From an uncultured Emticicia sp. (GTDB taxonomy: Bacteria; Bacteroidota; Bacteroidia; Cytophagales; Spirosomataceae): 64,000 bases of DNA. A program made the position numbers and the translations under genes. The stretch covers positions 1 to 64,000 of the forward strand of contig NZ_CALCZQ010000051.1 of assembly GCF_937903345.1 (NCBI RefSeq), written 5' to 3'. The notes under the pieces are model-generated. The model did no database searches and was not told the origin of the DNA. It saw only the letters and a list, made by a program, of their open reading frames with translations. Positions 36,390 through 44,735 of this stretch are shown in pieces. The stretch's first letter is position 1, and every line of letters begins with the position of its first letter.

Positions 36390-36983
36390 TCAACCATGAA
36401 TAGTTTCTGATTTTCCGTAGCGAGCTATTACAGAGTCCTCGAATGCTATCCATTCTCGCCAACGTTTTTCAACGTCAATACCTACTCCATACTTGCGGGC
36501 ATAAGTTATAAAAGTGGTATAATGCCCCGCTTCACTCTCCATGAGTTGTCTATAAAAAATCGCTAACTCGGTATCTTTAATATTTTCTGAAAGTATCTTA
36601 AAACGTTCACAACTTCGGGCCTCTATCATGGCCGAAAAAAGGAGTCTTTCTACCAAAGCAGAAACACGACTACCGTTGTTGCTTTGCTTCATATAATCGG
36701 CCAACTCTATGACATATTTGTCTTTTTGCTCTCTTTTAAAATCCAATCCTCGTTTTCTGATGATGGCGTGTACCATCTGAAAATGTTCTAATTCTTCTTT
36801 AGCTAAGGCCAATAAATCAGTTACAAGGTCTGGATATTCAGGATTGTTTGTAACAATCGTGATTGCATTGGTCGCAGCTTTTTGTTCACACCAAGCGTGG
36901 TCTGAAAGAATCTCTTCAATGTTTTTCTCAACAATATTGACCCATCTTGGGTCGGTAGGCAATTTTAATCTTAAAACAGACAT
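36390..36983 (-). CDS. miaE: tRNA-(ms2io6A)-hydroxylase
   Basis: This 197-residue non-haem di-iron protein has the MiaE pattern. It contains DHAWCEQKAATNAITI with a Glu, ELVTDLLALAKEELEHFQMVH with the E-x-x-H ligand pair, LLFSAMIEARSCERF, and MESEAGHYTTFITYARKYG with the second E-x-x-H pair. It hydroxylates the isopentenyl side chain of ms2i6A37 in tRNA. The ATG at 36983 is favoured; an upstream TTG would add three residues. Its leader of about 200 nt contains repeat family B copy 2, and a minus-strand TATATTTG lies at 37179-37186. Confidence 0.9.
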   Translation of the reverse strand: MSVLRLKLPTDPRWVNIVEKNIEEILSDHAWCEQKAATNAITIVTNNPEYPDLVTDLLALAKEELEHFQMVHAIIRKRGLDFKREQKDKYVIELADYMKQSNNGSRVSALVERLLFSAMIEARSCERFKILSENIKDTELAIFYRQLMESEAGHYTTFITYARKYGVGIDVEKRWREWIAFEDSVIARYGKSETIHG

Positions 36984-37074
36984 TTTTTTCAATTATAAAA
37001 ATTTTCTGCTCTGCGAAGACTTTTATCCGCAGTGGCGTTTTGACATCCGATGATGTCATTTTGAAATTTATTCC

Positions 37075-37164
37075 CTCGTTCGCCTAAGTAATAACGAATG
37101 AAGCGAGGAGGTTCGGCTGATTTTAAAACCTTAATGGAGCTATCAGCCCTTGATACAATGGCAT
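37075..37164. repeat. dispersed repeat family B, copy 2
   Basis: It begins CTCGTTCGCCTAAGT, contains an AACG...CGTT-type internal stem with AATGAAGCGAGG, then the ATTTTAAAACC and GCTATCAG blocks shared with 36126-36211. Family A copy 3 starts about 25 nt later. Confidence 0.78.
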
Positions 37165-37189
37165 CTTTAATTTTTTTACAAATATACAA

Positions 37190-37236
37190 GAATGACTAAC
37201 AAACTGACTAAATATAGAACGTTTAGCTAAATGACT
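37190..37236. repeat. composite palindromic repeat, family A, copy 3 (partial)
   Basis: The second family A hairpin is present as CTAAATAT-AGA-ACGTTTAG (37208-37226), preceded by AATGACTAACAAACTGA, which aligns with the sequence before the same hairpin in copies 1 and 2. The first hairpin is decayed. Confidence 0.7.
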
Positions 37237-37368
37237 TAAGTAAAGTCAATGATACAAAGTCGATAATTTTCCACAACAGGTCGATAAACGCTAAAAATAC
37301 CTTCATTGATTTTAGATTTTTTAGGCTTATAGTATTACCTTTCGTTTCAAGATAAATTATCAACATTC

Positions 37369-39381
37369 ATGAAAAAATTCTACCCTCTCTTATTAATTTT
37401 CTGGTTTATAATAACCTGTATCAGTTCAAGCTTTGCCCAAAAAGTAAGCATTACGGGCATCGACCCAACGCTAAAGCCTGGCGATGATTTCTTTATGTAC
37501 GTCAACGCAAAATGGTTTAATTCTACCGAAATTCCTTCTACACAATCGGGTGTTGGGGCTTATTCGTTTATGAATTATCCGCAACGCATACGCCTACAAG
37601 GTATTTTAGATAGTGTTTCGGCTGCCAAAAGCCTCAAAGGTAGCATCGAACAAAAGGTGGGCGATTTTTATGCTTCGGGCATGGATACCACCACCATCAA
37701 CAAAAGAGGTTTTGAGCCCGTAAAGCCAATGCTCAAACAAATTGATGGCATCAAAGATGTGGCTGGAATCATGAAATATGTGGCTGAACAACAGAAGTTT
37801 AATAACTATTCTATTATCGGTTTTCGTGTTGGGCCAGATATTAAAAACAGTGCCGTTAATATCGTCAATTTAGGTCAAACAGGCATTGGTTTACCCGAAA
37901 GAGACTATTATTTTAGAACCGATTCTTCGACGCTTTTTATTCAGAAAGCTTATCAAAATTACCTAAGCACTTTGTTTAAACTTACAGGTATTGATGCAAC
38001 TACGGCAAGCAAAATGGCTTCGGCCGCTTATGCTATCGAAAAAGAATTGGCGGCATCGCACAAAACCAATATCGAACGCCGAAATGTACAGGCTAATTAT
38101 AATAAAATGGCAGTTTCGGCCATCGCCCAAAAACAAACAAACATTGGCTGGCAAGTATTTTTTACAGCATTGGGGGTGAAAATAGATTCGCTAAATGTGC
38201 AACAACCTGCCTATTATGACCGATTAAATGCTTTACTTGCTTCGGCATCAATCGAAGACTGGAAAGCTTATTTAAGAGCAAAAACGCTGGTTTCTTACGC
38301 TGATTTTCTGAGTAAACCTTTCACAAAAGCATCTTTTGAATACGCCAAAGTGCTGTCGGGACAAGCAACTCAAAAGCCAAGGGGTGAAGATATTACAGAT
38401 GCAGTAGATAAATCGCTTGGACATGGACTTGCCCAACTTTATGTAAAAAAATACTTCCCCGAAGAGGCAAAGCGACGCATGAAAGAACTGGTGAAGAATT
38501 TGAAAACGGCCTTTGAAAATCGAATCAATAAACTTGAATGGATGAGCGATTCGACCAAAACTAAAGCCAAAGAAAAACTCTATGCATTTACTGAGAAAAT
38601 TGGCTACCCTGATAAATGGAGAGATTATTCGAAAGTAGTCATTAATCGTGGTACGTACTTTGAAAATAGATTGGCTACGAGCAAAAATGATTTTGTTTAT
38701 GGAATTTCAAAAATAGGTCAACCAGTTGACCGTACCGAATGGGGAACAACTCCACCAACGGTTACGGCCTATAACAATCCGCCATTAAATGAAATTGTTT
38801 TTCCTGCGGGAATTCTTCAGCCGCCCTATTTCGATTTGAATGCCGATGATGCTCTCAATTATGGTGGTATTGGAATGGTAATTGGCCACGAAATTACGCA
38901 TTCATTTGATGACCAAGGAGCTTTATATGATAAACAAGGCAATGTGAAAAACTGGTGGAAAGAAGCTGATTTTAAGAAATTCAAGGCTAAAACTCAACTC
39001 GTTATTGAGCAATACAATCAATTTACAGTACTTGATTCGATGCATGTAAAAGGGGCTTTAACGGTTGGTGAAAATACCGCAGATATTGCAGGAATTGCTA
39101 TCGCTTTCGATGCTTTTAAGCTAACAGAACAGGCAAAAAGTAATGAAAAAATTGATGGATTTACGCCCGAACAGCGTTTCTTCATTTCAATTGCTAGAAT
39201 TTGGCGAGTAAAAACCAAAGATGCTTACATGCGTACGTATGTAAATACCAATCCTCACTCGCCTGCAAAATGGCGTGTGAATGGTCCATTGATGAATTTT
39301 ACTCCTTTCTACAAGGCATTTGATGTAAAACCTGGCGATAAAATGTACAAACCCGAAAGTGAACGCATCACGGTTTGGTAA
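37369..39381 (+). CDS. secreted M13 family metalloendopeptidase (neprilysin/PepO-like)
   Basis: This 670-residue protein has a signal peptide (YPLLLIFWFIITCISSSFAQ), an N-terminal M13 domain opening GDDFFMYVNAKWF, and a C-terminal catalytic domain. The catalytic domain shows the substrate-binding YNNPPLNEIVFPAGILQPP, the zinc motif IGHEITHSFDD and the third ligand in GENTADIAG. It ends with the conserved tryptophan of the family (RITVW). It would cut peptides in the periplasm or outside the cell. It is a single gene with its own terminator. Confidence 0.94.
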   Translation: MKKFYPLLLIFWFIITCISSSFAQKVSITGIDPTLKPGDDFFMYVNAKWFNSTEIPSTQSGVGAYSFMNYPQRIRLQGILDSVSAAKSLKGSIEQKVGDFYASGMDTTTINKRGFEPVKPMLKQIDGIKDVAGIMKYVAEQQKFNNYSIIGFRVGPDIKNSAVNIVNLGQTGIGLPERDYYFRTDSSTLFIQKAYQNYLSTLFKLTGIDATTASKMASAAYAIEKELAASHKTNIERRNVQANYNKMAVSAIAQKQTNIGWQVFFTALGVKIDSLNVQQPAYYDRLNALLASASIEDWKAYLRAKTLVSYADFLSKPFTKASFEYAKVLSGQATQKPRGEDITDAVDKSLGHGLAQLYVKKYFPEEAKRRMKELVKNLKTAFENRINKLEWMSDSTKTKAKEKLYAFTEKIGYPDKWRDYSKVVINRGTYFENRLATSKNDFVYGISKIGQPVDRTEWGTTPPTVTAYNNPPLNEIVFPAGILQPPYFDLNADDALNYGGIGMVIGHEITHSFDDQGALYDKQGNVKNWWKEADFKKFKAKTQLVIEQYNQFTVLDSMHVKGALTVGENTADIAGIAIAFDAFKLTEQAKSNEKIDGFTPEQRFFISIARIWRVKTKDAYMRTYVNTNPHSPAKWRVNGPLMNFTPFYKAFDVKPGDKMYKPESERITVW

Positions 39382-39404
39382 GAATTTAATTATTGTATAA
39401 AAAT

Positions 39405-39446
39405 ACACCTCTGCAAAGAATTTTTCTTCACAGAGGTGTTTTTTTA
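39405..39446. terminator. terminator after the M13 peptidase gene
   Basis: ACACCTCTG pairs with CAGAGGTGT over a 17-nt loop and is followed by seven T. It also lies just downstream of the small minus-strand gene that ends at 39456. Confidence 0.82.
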
Positions 39447-39455
39447 TAGCTAAGA

Positions 39456-39638
39456 TTACTTACGATTTCTTAGTTTCTTATCATCAACAGTTTTATTGAG
39501 AAACTGATTGATTTTTTCGATGTCGTAACTCATCTGAATTTCGCCAAAAGAGTTTATTTTTATATCGAAACCATCCAAATCTTTGTGTACACGAGGTTTT
39601 TCTTCGTTTGGTTTTTCATCTGTTTTTTTCTTTGCCAT
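39456..39638 (-). CDS. small hypothetical protein (60 aa)
   Basis: The protein starts with MAKKKTDEKPNEEKPRVHKDL and ends in KKLRNRK. The charged, likely disordered N-terminus is followed by a short segment GFDIKINSFGEIQMSYDIEKINQFLN. An ATG further upstream (39674) would add 12 residues, but the MAKKK start is more typical. Small proteins like this are common next to gltX in related genomes to my recollection; no function is known. Confidence 0.65.
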   Translation of the reverse strand: MAKKKTDEKPNEEKPRVHKDLDGFDIKINSFGEIQMSYDIEKINQFLNKTVDDKKLRNRK

Positions 39639-39723
39639 GATATTTTTTAATAAATGTGTTGGAAATATATACATGCAATAGGGAATATCAAATTAACGAA
39701 TTCACTCTTTTTGTTTTTCAAGA

Positions 39724-41229
39724 TTACCCTAAAGTAATAACCGCTTTTTCGATACGTGAAATAACCTCGGCTTTGCCCAAAATCTCCAACGTTAGCATCA
39801 AATCTGGGCCTTTTCCTACGCCCGTAATCACCAATCGGAATGCTTGCATTACCTTACCTGCTTTGATTCCTGCTACTTCGAGAGCTGGAAAAATGGTATC
39901 ATGGATGTTCTGCGAAGTGAAATCAGCATCACTCATACCAACAATCCCTTCTATGATTACGCCCATTGCTTTGCGAGCATCATCATTCCACTTTGATTTG
40001 ACGATTTCTTCGTCATAAACACTTGGTGCTTCAAAAATGAATGGCACTTCCGAAACTATTTCCTGCGGAAAAGTTATACGGTCTTGCATCAGATGTACTA
40101 ACTTAACTACAAACTCATCAGATAAATCTGCTTTTGATTCTTTGATGATTGCTGCCAATTCGCCTTCAGATTTCGACTTAATATAATGCTGATTAAACCA
40201 CTTAGCCTTATCAATCATAAATCTTGCACCTGCTTTATGGATTTTATCTAAGCTAAATGAATCAATCAATTCATCCATCGTGAAAAACTCCTGCTCAGTG
40301 CCCGGGTTCCAACCCAAAAAAGCTAAGAAATTGATAACCGCTTCAGGTAAATAACCATCTTGCTTGAAACCACGAGCGATTTCTTGCGTGAAAGGGTCTT
40401 GCCACTCTAAGGGGAAAATTGGAAAATTACCCAATAAACCATCACGTTTGCTAAGTTTTCCGTTGCCTTCGGGTTTCAAAAGTAGCGGTAAGTGTGCAAA
40501 CTCTGGTGCTTTCCATCCAAAGGCTTTGTATAATAATATATGTAAAGGAGCAGAAGGCAACCATTCTTCTCCACGAATTACGTGTGTGATTTCCATCAAA
40601 TGGTCGTCAACGATGTTGGCTAAGTGATAAGTCGGCATTCCATCTGACTTCAATAAAACTTTATCATCAATCGTCGAAGAATGAACCACAACCCAATCGC
40701 GGATAATATCTTTGAAACGAATTTCTTCTTTCAAAGGTACTTTCAAACGAATTACGTAGGCATCGCCGTTAGCAATTCTTGCTTCAACATCCTCTTTTGA
40801 AAGTGTAAGTGAGTTTTTCATTTGCATTCTCGTAACAGCATTGTACGACATATTGTCAACTTTTGCTTCTTCGAGACGCTTACGCATTTCATCCAATTCT
40901 TCGGCTGTGTCGAAAGCGTAATAGGCTTTCCCTTCTGAAATTAATTGATCGGCATATTGGCGATACATCGGTTTTCTTTCTGACTGGCGATATGGAGCAT
41001 GTGGGCCTCCAACACCTTGACCTTCGTCAATTTCGATACCTACCCATTTCAAAGCTCTTAAAATATAATCTTCAGCTTCTTCTACTAAGCGAGTCTGGTC
41101 TGTATCTTCGATACGGAGGAGCATTTTTCCACCCATTTTGCGGGCAAAAAGATAATTATACAAAGCAGTACGAACACCTCCGATATGCAAAGGGCCTGTT
41201 GGACTGGGAGCAAATCTTACACGAACCAT
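39724..41229 (-). CDS. gltX: glutamyl-tRNA synthetase
   Basis: This 501-residue class I synthetase has the HIGH-type motif in RFAPSPTGPLHIGGVRTALYN and the KMSKS-type motif KLSKRDGLLGN. It charges tRNA-Glu and possibly others. Glu-specific features EDTD and the C-terminal anticodon-binding helices are present. The ATG at 41229 is favoured because the conserved MVRVRFAPSPTG begins there; the in-frame ATG at 41292 adds 21 unrelated residues. Confidence 0.95.
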   Translation of the reverse strand: MVRVRFAPSPTGPLHIGGVRTALYNYLFARKMGGKMLLRIEDTDQTRLVEEAEDYILRALKWVGIEIDEGQGVGGPHAPYRQSERKPMYRQYADQLISEGKAYYAFDTAEELDEMRKRLEEAKVDNMSYNAVTRMQMKNSLTLSKEDVEARIANGDAYVIRLKVPLKEEIRFKDIIRDWVVVHSSTIDDKVLLKSDGMPTYHLANIVDDHLMEITHVIRGEEWLPSAPLHILLYKAFGWKAPEFAHLPLLLKPEGNGKLSKRDGLLGNFPIFPLEWQDPFTQEIARGFKQDGYLPEAVINFLAFLGWNPGTEQEFFTMDELIDSFSLDKIHKAGARFMIDKAKWFNQHYIKSKSEGELAAIIKESKADLSDEFVVKLVHLMQDRITFPQEIVSEVPFIFEAPSVYDEEIVKSKWNDDARKAMGVIIEGIVGMSDADFTSQNIHDTIFPALEVAGIKAGKVMQAFRLVITGVGKGPDLMLTLEILGKAEVISRIEKAVITLG

Positions 41230-41346
41230 ATTTTTGTAAAACAACTTTCTAAGTTGATTGAAATCGTAGAAATTAATTTGAAATAGGCACAAGTAAGAAA
41301 CTTGTGGTACAAACGGGTGGTAAAATTACAGAAAATAATGCAAGAA

Positions 41347-41859
41347 TTATGCTTTGGGCTTCTTATAAAGTGGAACGGTGCTGCAAGGCTCACCAAACAT
41401 GATGCTTTGGGCATACGGACGTAAACGACGAGTGACTTCCACATACGTACTTGTGGGTACTGAAACTTTACTGCAACCCTTTACTACGACTCTTGTACCT
41501 GCATATTCTTGGAAATTGATTTTTGAAAGTGCTTCTTCGTAAAGTTTAGTTTCTAAATCTGCCAAACTTCCAAAAACGACCATGTGAGCGTAAGGCTCGA
41601 GCTGAATCACCAAAAGCATAAATGCCCAGGTTGGCACAATAGCATCTTCGGTGCAGGTGATAGCCACATTTTTGTCAGAATATTGGCTCCAATCATGAGC
41701 TTTAATAAATTCTCTGAAATCTTTTTCTTTCAGAATCAAACCCATGAAAAGGTTATCTTTCAAATCATAAATTACTCGTTCGCCTGTGTGGTAATAATCT
41801 TCTAAGTCGAGCGATAATAAACCGCTTTTGACTACTCTATTTACTATTATATCTTCCAT
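41347..41859 (-). CDS. DUF2480 family protein
   Basis: This 170-residue protein matches the Bacteroidota DUF2480 family: IVNRVVKSGLLSLDLEDYY, ERVIYDLKDNLFMGLILKEKDFR, DAIVPTWAFMLL and VKGCSKVSVPTSTYVEVTR. It has two conserved cysteines (ITCTEDAIVP and KGCSK). It appears cytoplasmic and its function is unknown. It lies 117 nt upstream of gltX and 48 nt downstream of the membrane protein gene on the same strand. Confidence 0.88.
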   Translation of the reverse strand: MEDIIVNRVVKSGLLSLDLEDYYHTGERVIYDLKDNLFMGLILKEKDFREFIKAHDWSQYSDKNVAITCTEDAIVPTWAFMLLVIQLEPYAHMVVFGSLADLETKLYEEALSKINFQEYAGTRVVVKGCSKVSVPTSTYVEVTRRLRPYAQSIMFGEPCSTVPLYKKPKA

Positions 41860-41907
41860 AATTGAAAATCTTTTTTTGGTGATTTTACAAGAAGATTAAC
41901 ACAAACT

Positions 41908-42864
41908 TTATTCAGAAAGTTTAGATTCTGAATCATGTTTTTCGTTGGTTTGTGTTTCCTGACTTACTTCTTCTTTAATTATGGTTTCAATAATTATTGA
42001 CTTAGTTGTGAGTGGAATCGGGCGGAGAGATACAAAATCGAAGGCATTGCTCAGATTCCAAGTGCGAATAAATATTCTGCAAAAGATAAAAAACTGTTGA
42101 ATAACAAACATCAACCAAATTTTAAAACCCGAAGTCATACCAATAGTCGATTCAAGCAAGAGGTAAACCAAAATTAGTGCAAAGCCAACCACAACTATCG
42201 CCCAATAAACTTGCATAGTTTTGAAGTTTCGGAAAATATACTCGGTAGCCTTCCAAAAAGCTTTCCACGGATTCAGTAAATCATCTCGGTGTAATAAAAC
42301 TCTGGCGTAGTCGCCCACATTAAGCAAAAAAGTAATGATAAAGAAAGCAAAAGTACTCGGAAAAATCATCCATGCAACGAAAGTTGGTTCGGTTTTTCCT
42401 TCCACCAATACCCCAAAAATTCCGAATACGGTAAGAATAGCGATGAAGCCAAGGATGAGAGAAATGAGCTGAATCAGAAATAACATAAAAAACCGGAGGA
42501 AATAATGCCAAGAGTTTTTCAGAAATTCGCTTAGTTTAAAAGTATCACGGATGGTGAATTGGCTCAGAATCCCACCTGAAAAGAAAATATTTAATAAGGT
42601 GTAAAGACCAGCCAAGAGCAAACTAACAGGCATAATTGAAATCAATGATTTGCCGTTTTTGTGCATAAAATCATAGAAAATCGTAAAGTCAAAATCCGTG
42701 AGTAGTTTCTCAAACGCCAATGACTGTTCTGATTCGGCTTTGATAATACTGAAGCTCGGAAAAGCAATGATAAGCCCCAAAGTGAAGTTTACGAGAAATA
42801 TAACCAAAACTATTTGCCAGTTTTGAGCGGTACGACGGTAGGCTTGTCTCAGAATTGTAAACAT
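41908..42864 (-). CDS. hypothetical multi-pass membrane protein (318 aa)
   Basis: I do not recognise a named family. About six hydrophobic segments are visible: VLVIFLVNFTLGLIIAF, SLLLAGLYTLLNIFF, FLIQLISLILGFIAIL, FPSTFAFFIITFLLNV, YWAIVVVGFALILVYLL and WLMFVIQQFFIFC. The C-terminal 30 residues are charged (IKEEVSQETQTNEKHDSES). The start at 42864 is preferred over 42888. A short palindrome, GTGC-taaa-GCAC, lies 11 nt upstream of the start codon. Confidence 0.8.
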   Translation of the reverse strand: MFTILRQAYRRTAQNWQIVLVIFLVNFTLGLIIAFPSFSIIKAESEQSLAFEKLLTDFDFTIFYDFMHKNGKSLISIMPVSLLLAGLYTLLNIFFSGGILSQFTIRDTFKLSEFLKNSWHYFLRFFMLFLIQLISLILGFIAILTVFGIFGVLVEGKTEPTFVAWMIFPSTFAFFIITFLLNVGDYARVLLHRDDLLNPWKAFWKATEYIFRNFKTMQVYWAIVVVGFALILVYLLLESTIGMTSGFKIWLMFVIQQFFIFCRIFIRTWNLSNAFDFVSLRPIPLTTKSIIIETIIKEEVSQETQTNEKHDSESKLSE

Positions 42865-42966
42865 CAGGCAGTAAGTGCTAAAGCACAATTAAGAATGTAA
42901 AATGAATAATGTATAATGAGGGTTATCTAAACTTAATACATTTATCATTTTTTCATTAGTTAGGAT

Positions 42967-43296
42967 TTAAGAATTCAGCTTTTCATTGTTTTTGTGGCGT
43001 AATAAATCACGTTTGGTTTTTTTTTCGAGATTTTTGCGGAGAGCTTCCGTGAGGTCAATACCCGTTTGATTGGCTAAACAAATCAACACAAAAAGCACAT
43101 CCGCCATTTCATCGCCCAAATCTTTGTTTTTATCCGATTCCTTTTCTGACTGTTCGCCATAGCGGCGTGCCATGATTCGAGCCACTTCGCCAACCTCTTC
43201 CATTAGTATTGCCGTATTGGTCAATTCATTAAAATATCTTACACCAATGGTCTTAATCCATTCATCAACAATCTTTTGGGCTTCTTCTATGGTCAT
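42967..43296 (-). CDS. MazG-like nucleotide pyrophosphohydrolase
   Basis: This 109-residue all-alpha NTP pyrophosphatase has the motif ILMEEVGEVARIMARRYGE with E-x-x-E and the second DLGDEMADVLFVLICLAN with E-x-x-D. These acidic residues bind magnesium. It would hydrolyse unwanted nucleoside triphosphates to monophosphates in the cytoplasm. It is a single-domain member, shorter than E. coli MazG. A long inverted repeat lies upstream at 43317-43380. Confidence 0.9.
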   Translation of the reverse strand: MTIEEAQKIVDEWIKTIGVRYFNELTNTAILMEEVGEVARIMARRYGEQSEKESDKNKDLGDEMADVLFVLICLANQTGIDLTEALRKNLEKKTKRDLLRHKNNEKLNS

Positions 43297-43316
43297 TTTT
43301 ATCAGATATTATACAA

Positions 43317-43380
43317 AAGACATAAGACAAAAGAAGAAAAAGAATTTGCATAATTTCTCTTGTCTTTTGTCTGATGTCTT
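43317..43380. repeat. 64-bp inverted repeat upstream of the MazG-like gene
   Basis: AAGACATAAGACAAAAGA at 43317-43334 is complementary to TCTTTTGTCTGATGTCTT at 43363-43380 with one mismatch in 18 bp. A related single arm (AGACATGAGATGCAAGA) occurs near 57008. Confidence 0.7.
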
Positions 43381-43529
43381 GAATTCTATTTCACAAAGCT
43401 AATCAAAAAAACGATGCTTGAAATACTTAATTCGATTGAACGTTAGTAGAAAAGAATCAAAACTTATAACTTTGCTCAACCGCTGGCGACACTTTGCTTA
43501 GAGGTATTGGCTTTTATAAAAATTATATT

Positions 43530-44552
43530 ATGAATTTACTAAAATACCCTTGTTTTTTGTCTGTTTTTGCCATTTTTTCGGCTTTTGTTGGCTGTAAACA
43601 ATCGACTAGTTCGGAAGAAACTTCTACCTCAACCGAAACCATGAAACTCGCTACTGCACCATCATTCAACGCTGATACAGCCTATAATTATATAGTAAAA
43701 CAGGTAAAGTTTGGTCCGAGAATTCCAAATTCGTCTGCTCACCTAAAATGTGGCGATTGGATGGCCAATGAACTAAAAAAGCTCGGTTGTGAAGTAATTG
43801 AACAAAAATTCAAGCCAGTAACTTATGATGGCAAAGTACTAAATGCCCGAAATATCATTGGAAGTATTAACCCGCAAGCTACGAAAAGAATTGTCCTGGC
43901 TTCGCATTGGGACACACGCCCGTTTTCTGATGATGATTCAACGGCTAAAGATAAACCTTTCGATTCAGCCAATGATGGTCCAAGTGGAGTAGCAGTTATT
44001 TTTGAAATTTTAAGAACCATTCAAAATTCTGCACAAAAACCAAATATTGGCATTGATGTTGTGTTGTTTGATGTAGAAGACTGGGGGCCGCCAAATAGCT
44101 ATACAAAAGAAGTAACGATTCCAAACGGTGGATGGTTGATGGGTTCTGAATATTGGTCGAGAAATTTACATAAACCAAACTACTCGGCATATTTCGGGAT
44201 TTTGTTTGATATGGTTGGTGCAAAAGGAGCAACTTTCACAAAAGATAACGCTTCTATGCAATATGCTCCTGCCGTAATGAACAGTGTTTGGGGCATTGCG
44301 AGTCAATTGGGCTACGGACAATATTTCTTGAATCAGGATTTTGGCAATATCACCGACGACCATGTGCCAGTAAACATTAATGCAAAAATACCAATGATTG
44401 ATATTTGTGATTTACGTCCGACTTCGGGTAATACTTTTGGTGATTATCATCATACCCAAAAAGATAACATGAGCATCATTGATAAAGGCACTTTAAAGGC
44501 CGTTGGGCAAACAGTTTTACAAGTTTTATACGAAGAAAGTAAGGTACAATAA
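43530..44552 (+). CDS. M28 family lipoprotein, glutaminyl-peptide cyclotransferase-like
   Basis: This 340-residue protein starts at 43530 with a lipoprotein signal ending FVGC. The M28-like fold shows ASHWDTRPF (His, Asp), SANDGPSGVAVIFEIL with the bridging Asp, LFDVEDWGPP with the catalytic Glu, DMVGAKGA and a late histidine in TDDHVPVN. The DxEDWG and HWDTRPF motifs are those of glutaminyl cyclases, which close N-terminal glutamine to pyroglutamate. Aminopeptidase activity cannot be ruled out. A TAACTTTG box is at 43467-43474. Confidence 0.85.
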   Translation: MNLLKYPCFLSVFAIFSAFVGCKQSTSSEETSTSTETMKLATAPSFNADTAYNYIVKQVKFGPRIPNSSAHLKCGDWMANELKKLGCEVIEQKFKPVTYDGKVLNARNIIGSINPQATKRIVLASHWDTRPFSDDDSTAKDKPFDSANDGPSGVAVIFEILRTIQNSAQKPNIGIDVVLFDVEDWGPPNSYTKEVTIPNGGWLMGSEYWSRNLHKPNYSAYFGILFDMVGAKGATFTKDNASMQYAPAVMNSVWGIASQLGYGQYFLNQDFGNITDDHVPVNINAKIPMIDICDLRPTSGNTFGDYHHTQKDNMSIIDKGTLKAVGQTVLQVLYEESKVQ

Positions 44553-44651
44553 AAAAAAGATTGTCTTGACAACTGTTTTTGCATTTTTCCTTGACTATAT
44601 AGCATATTATTTGTTACTTCGCAAATATAAATAACTAATAGGCCAAGTCTA

Positions 44652-44683
44652 GCACACCTACGTACTGCAAAAAATGGGTGTGC
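44652..44683 (+). promoter_or_regulatory. hairpin in the ilvE leader
   Basis: GCACACC and GGTGTGC pair as a 7-bp stem with an 18-nt loop, within a GC-richer 60-nt island about 53 nt before the ilvE start. No uracil run follows, so it is not a plain terminator. Function unknown. Confidence 0.4.
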
Positions 44684-44735
44684 CGCAATTAGGCTAAAGT
44701 AAATCAATTTGCCATTCATTCAAATTTTTTTTGTT

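Noticed and set aside
44640..44700. Known riboswitch upstream of ilvE
   Set aside because: The sequence lacks any conserved riboswitch core I recognise and shows only one simple stem.
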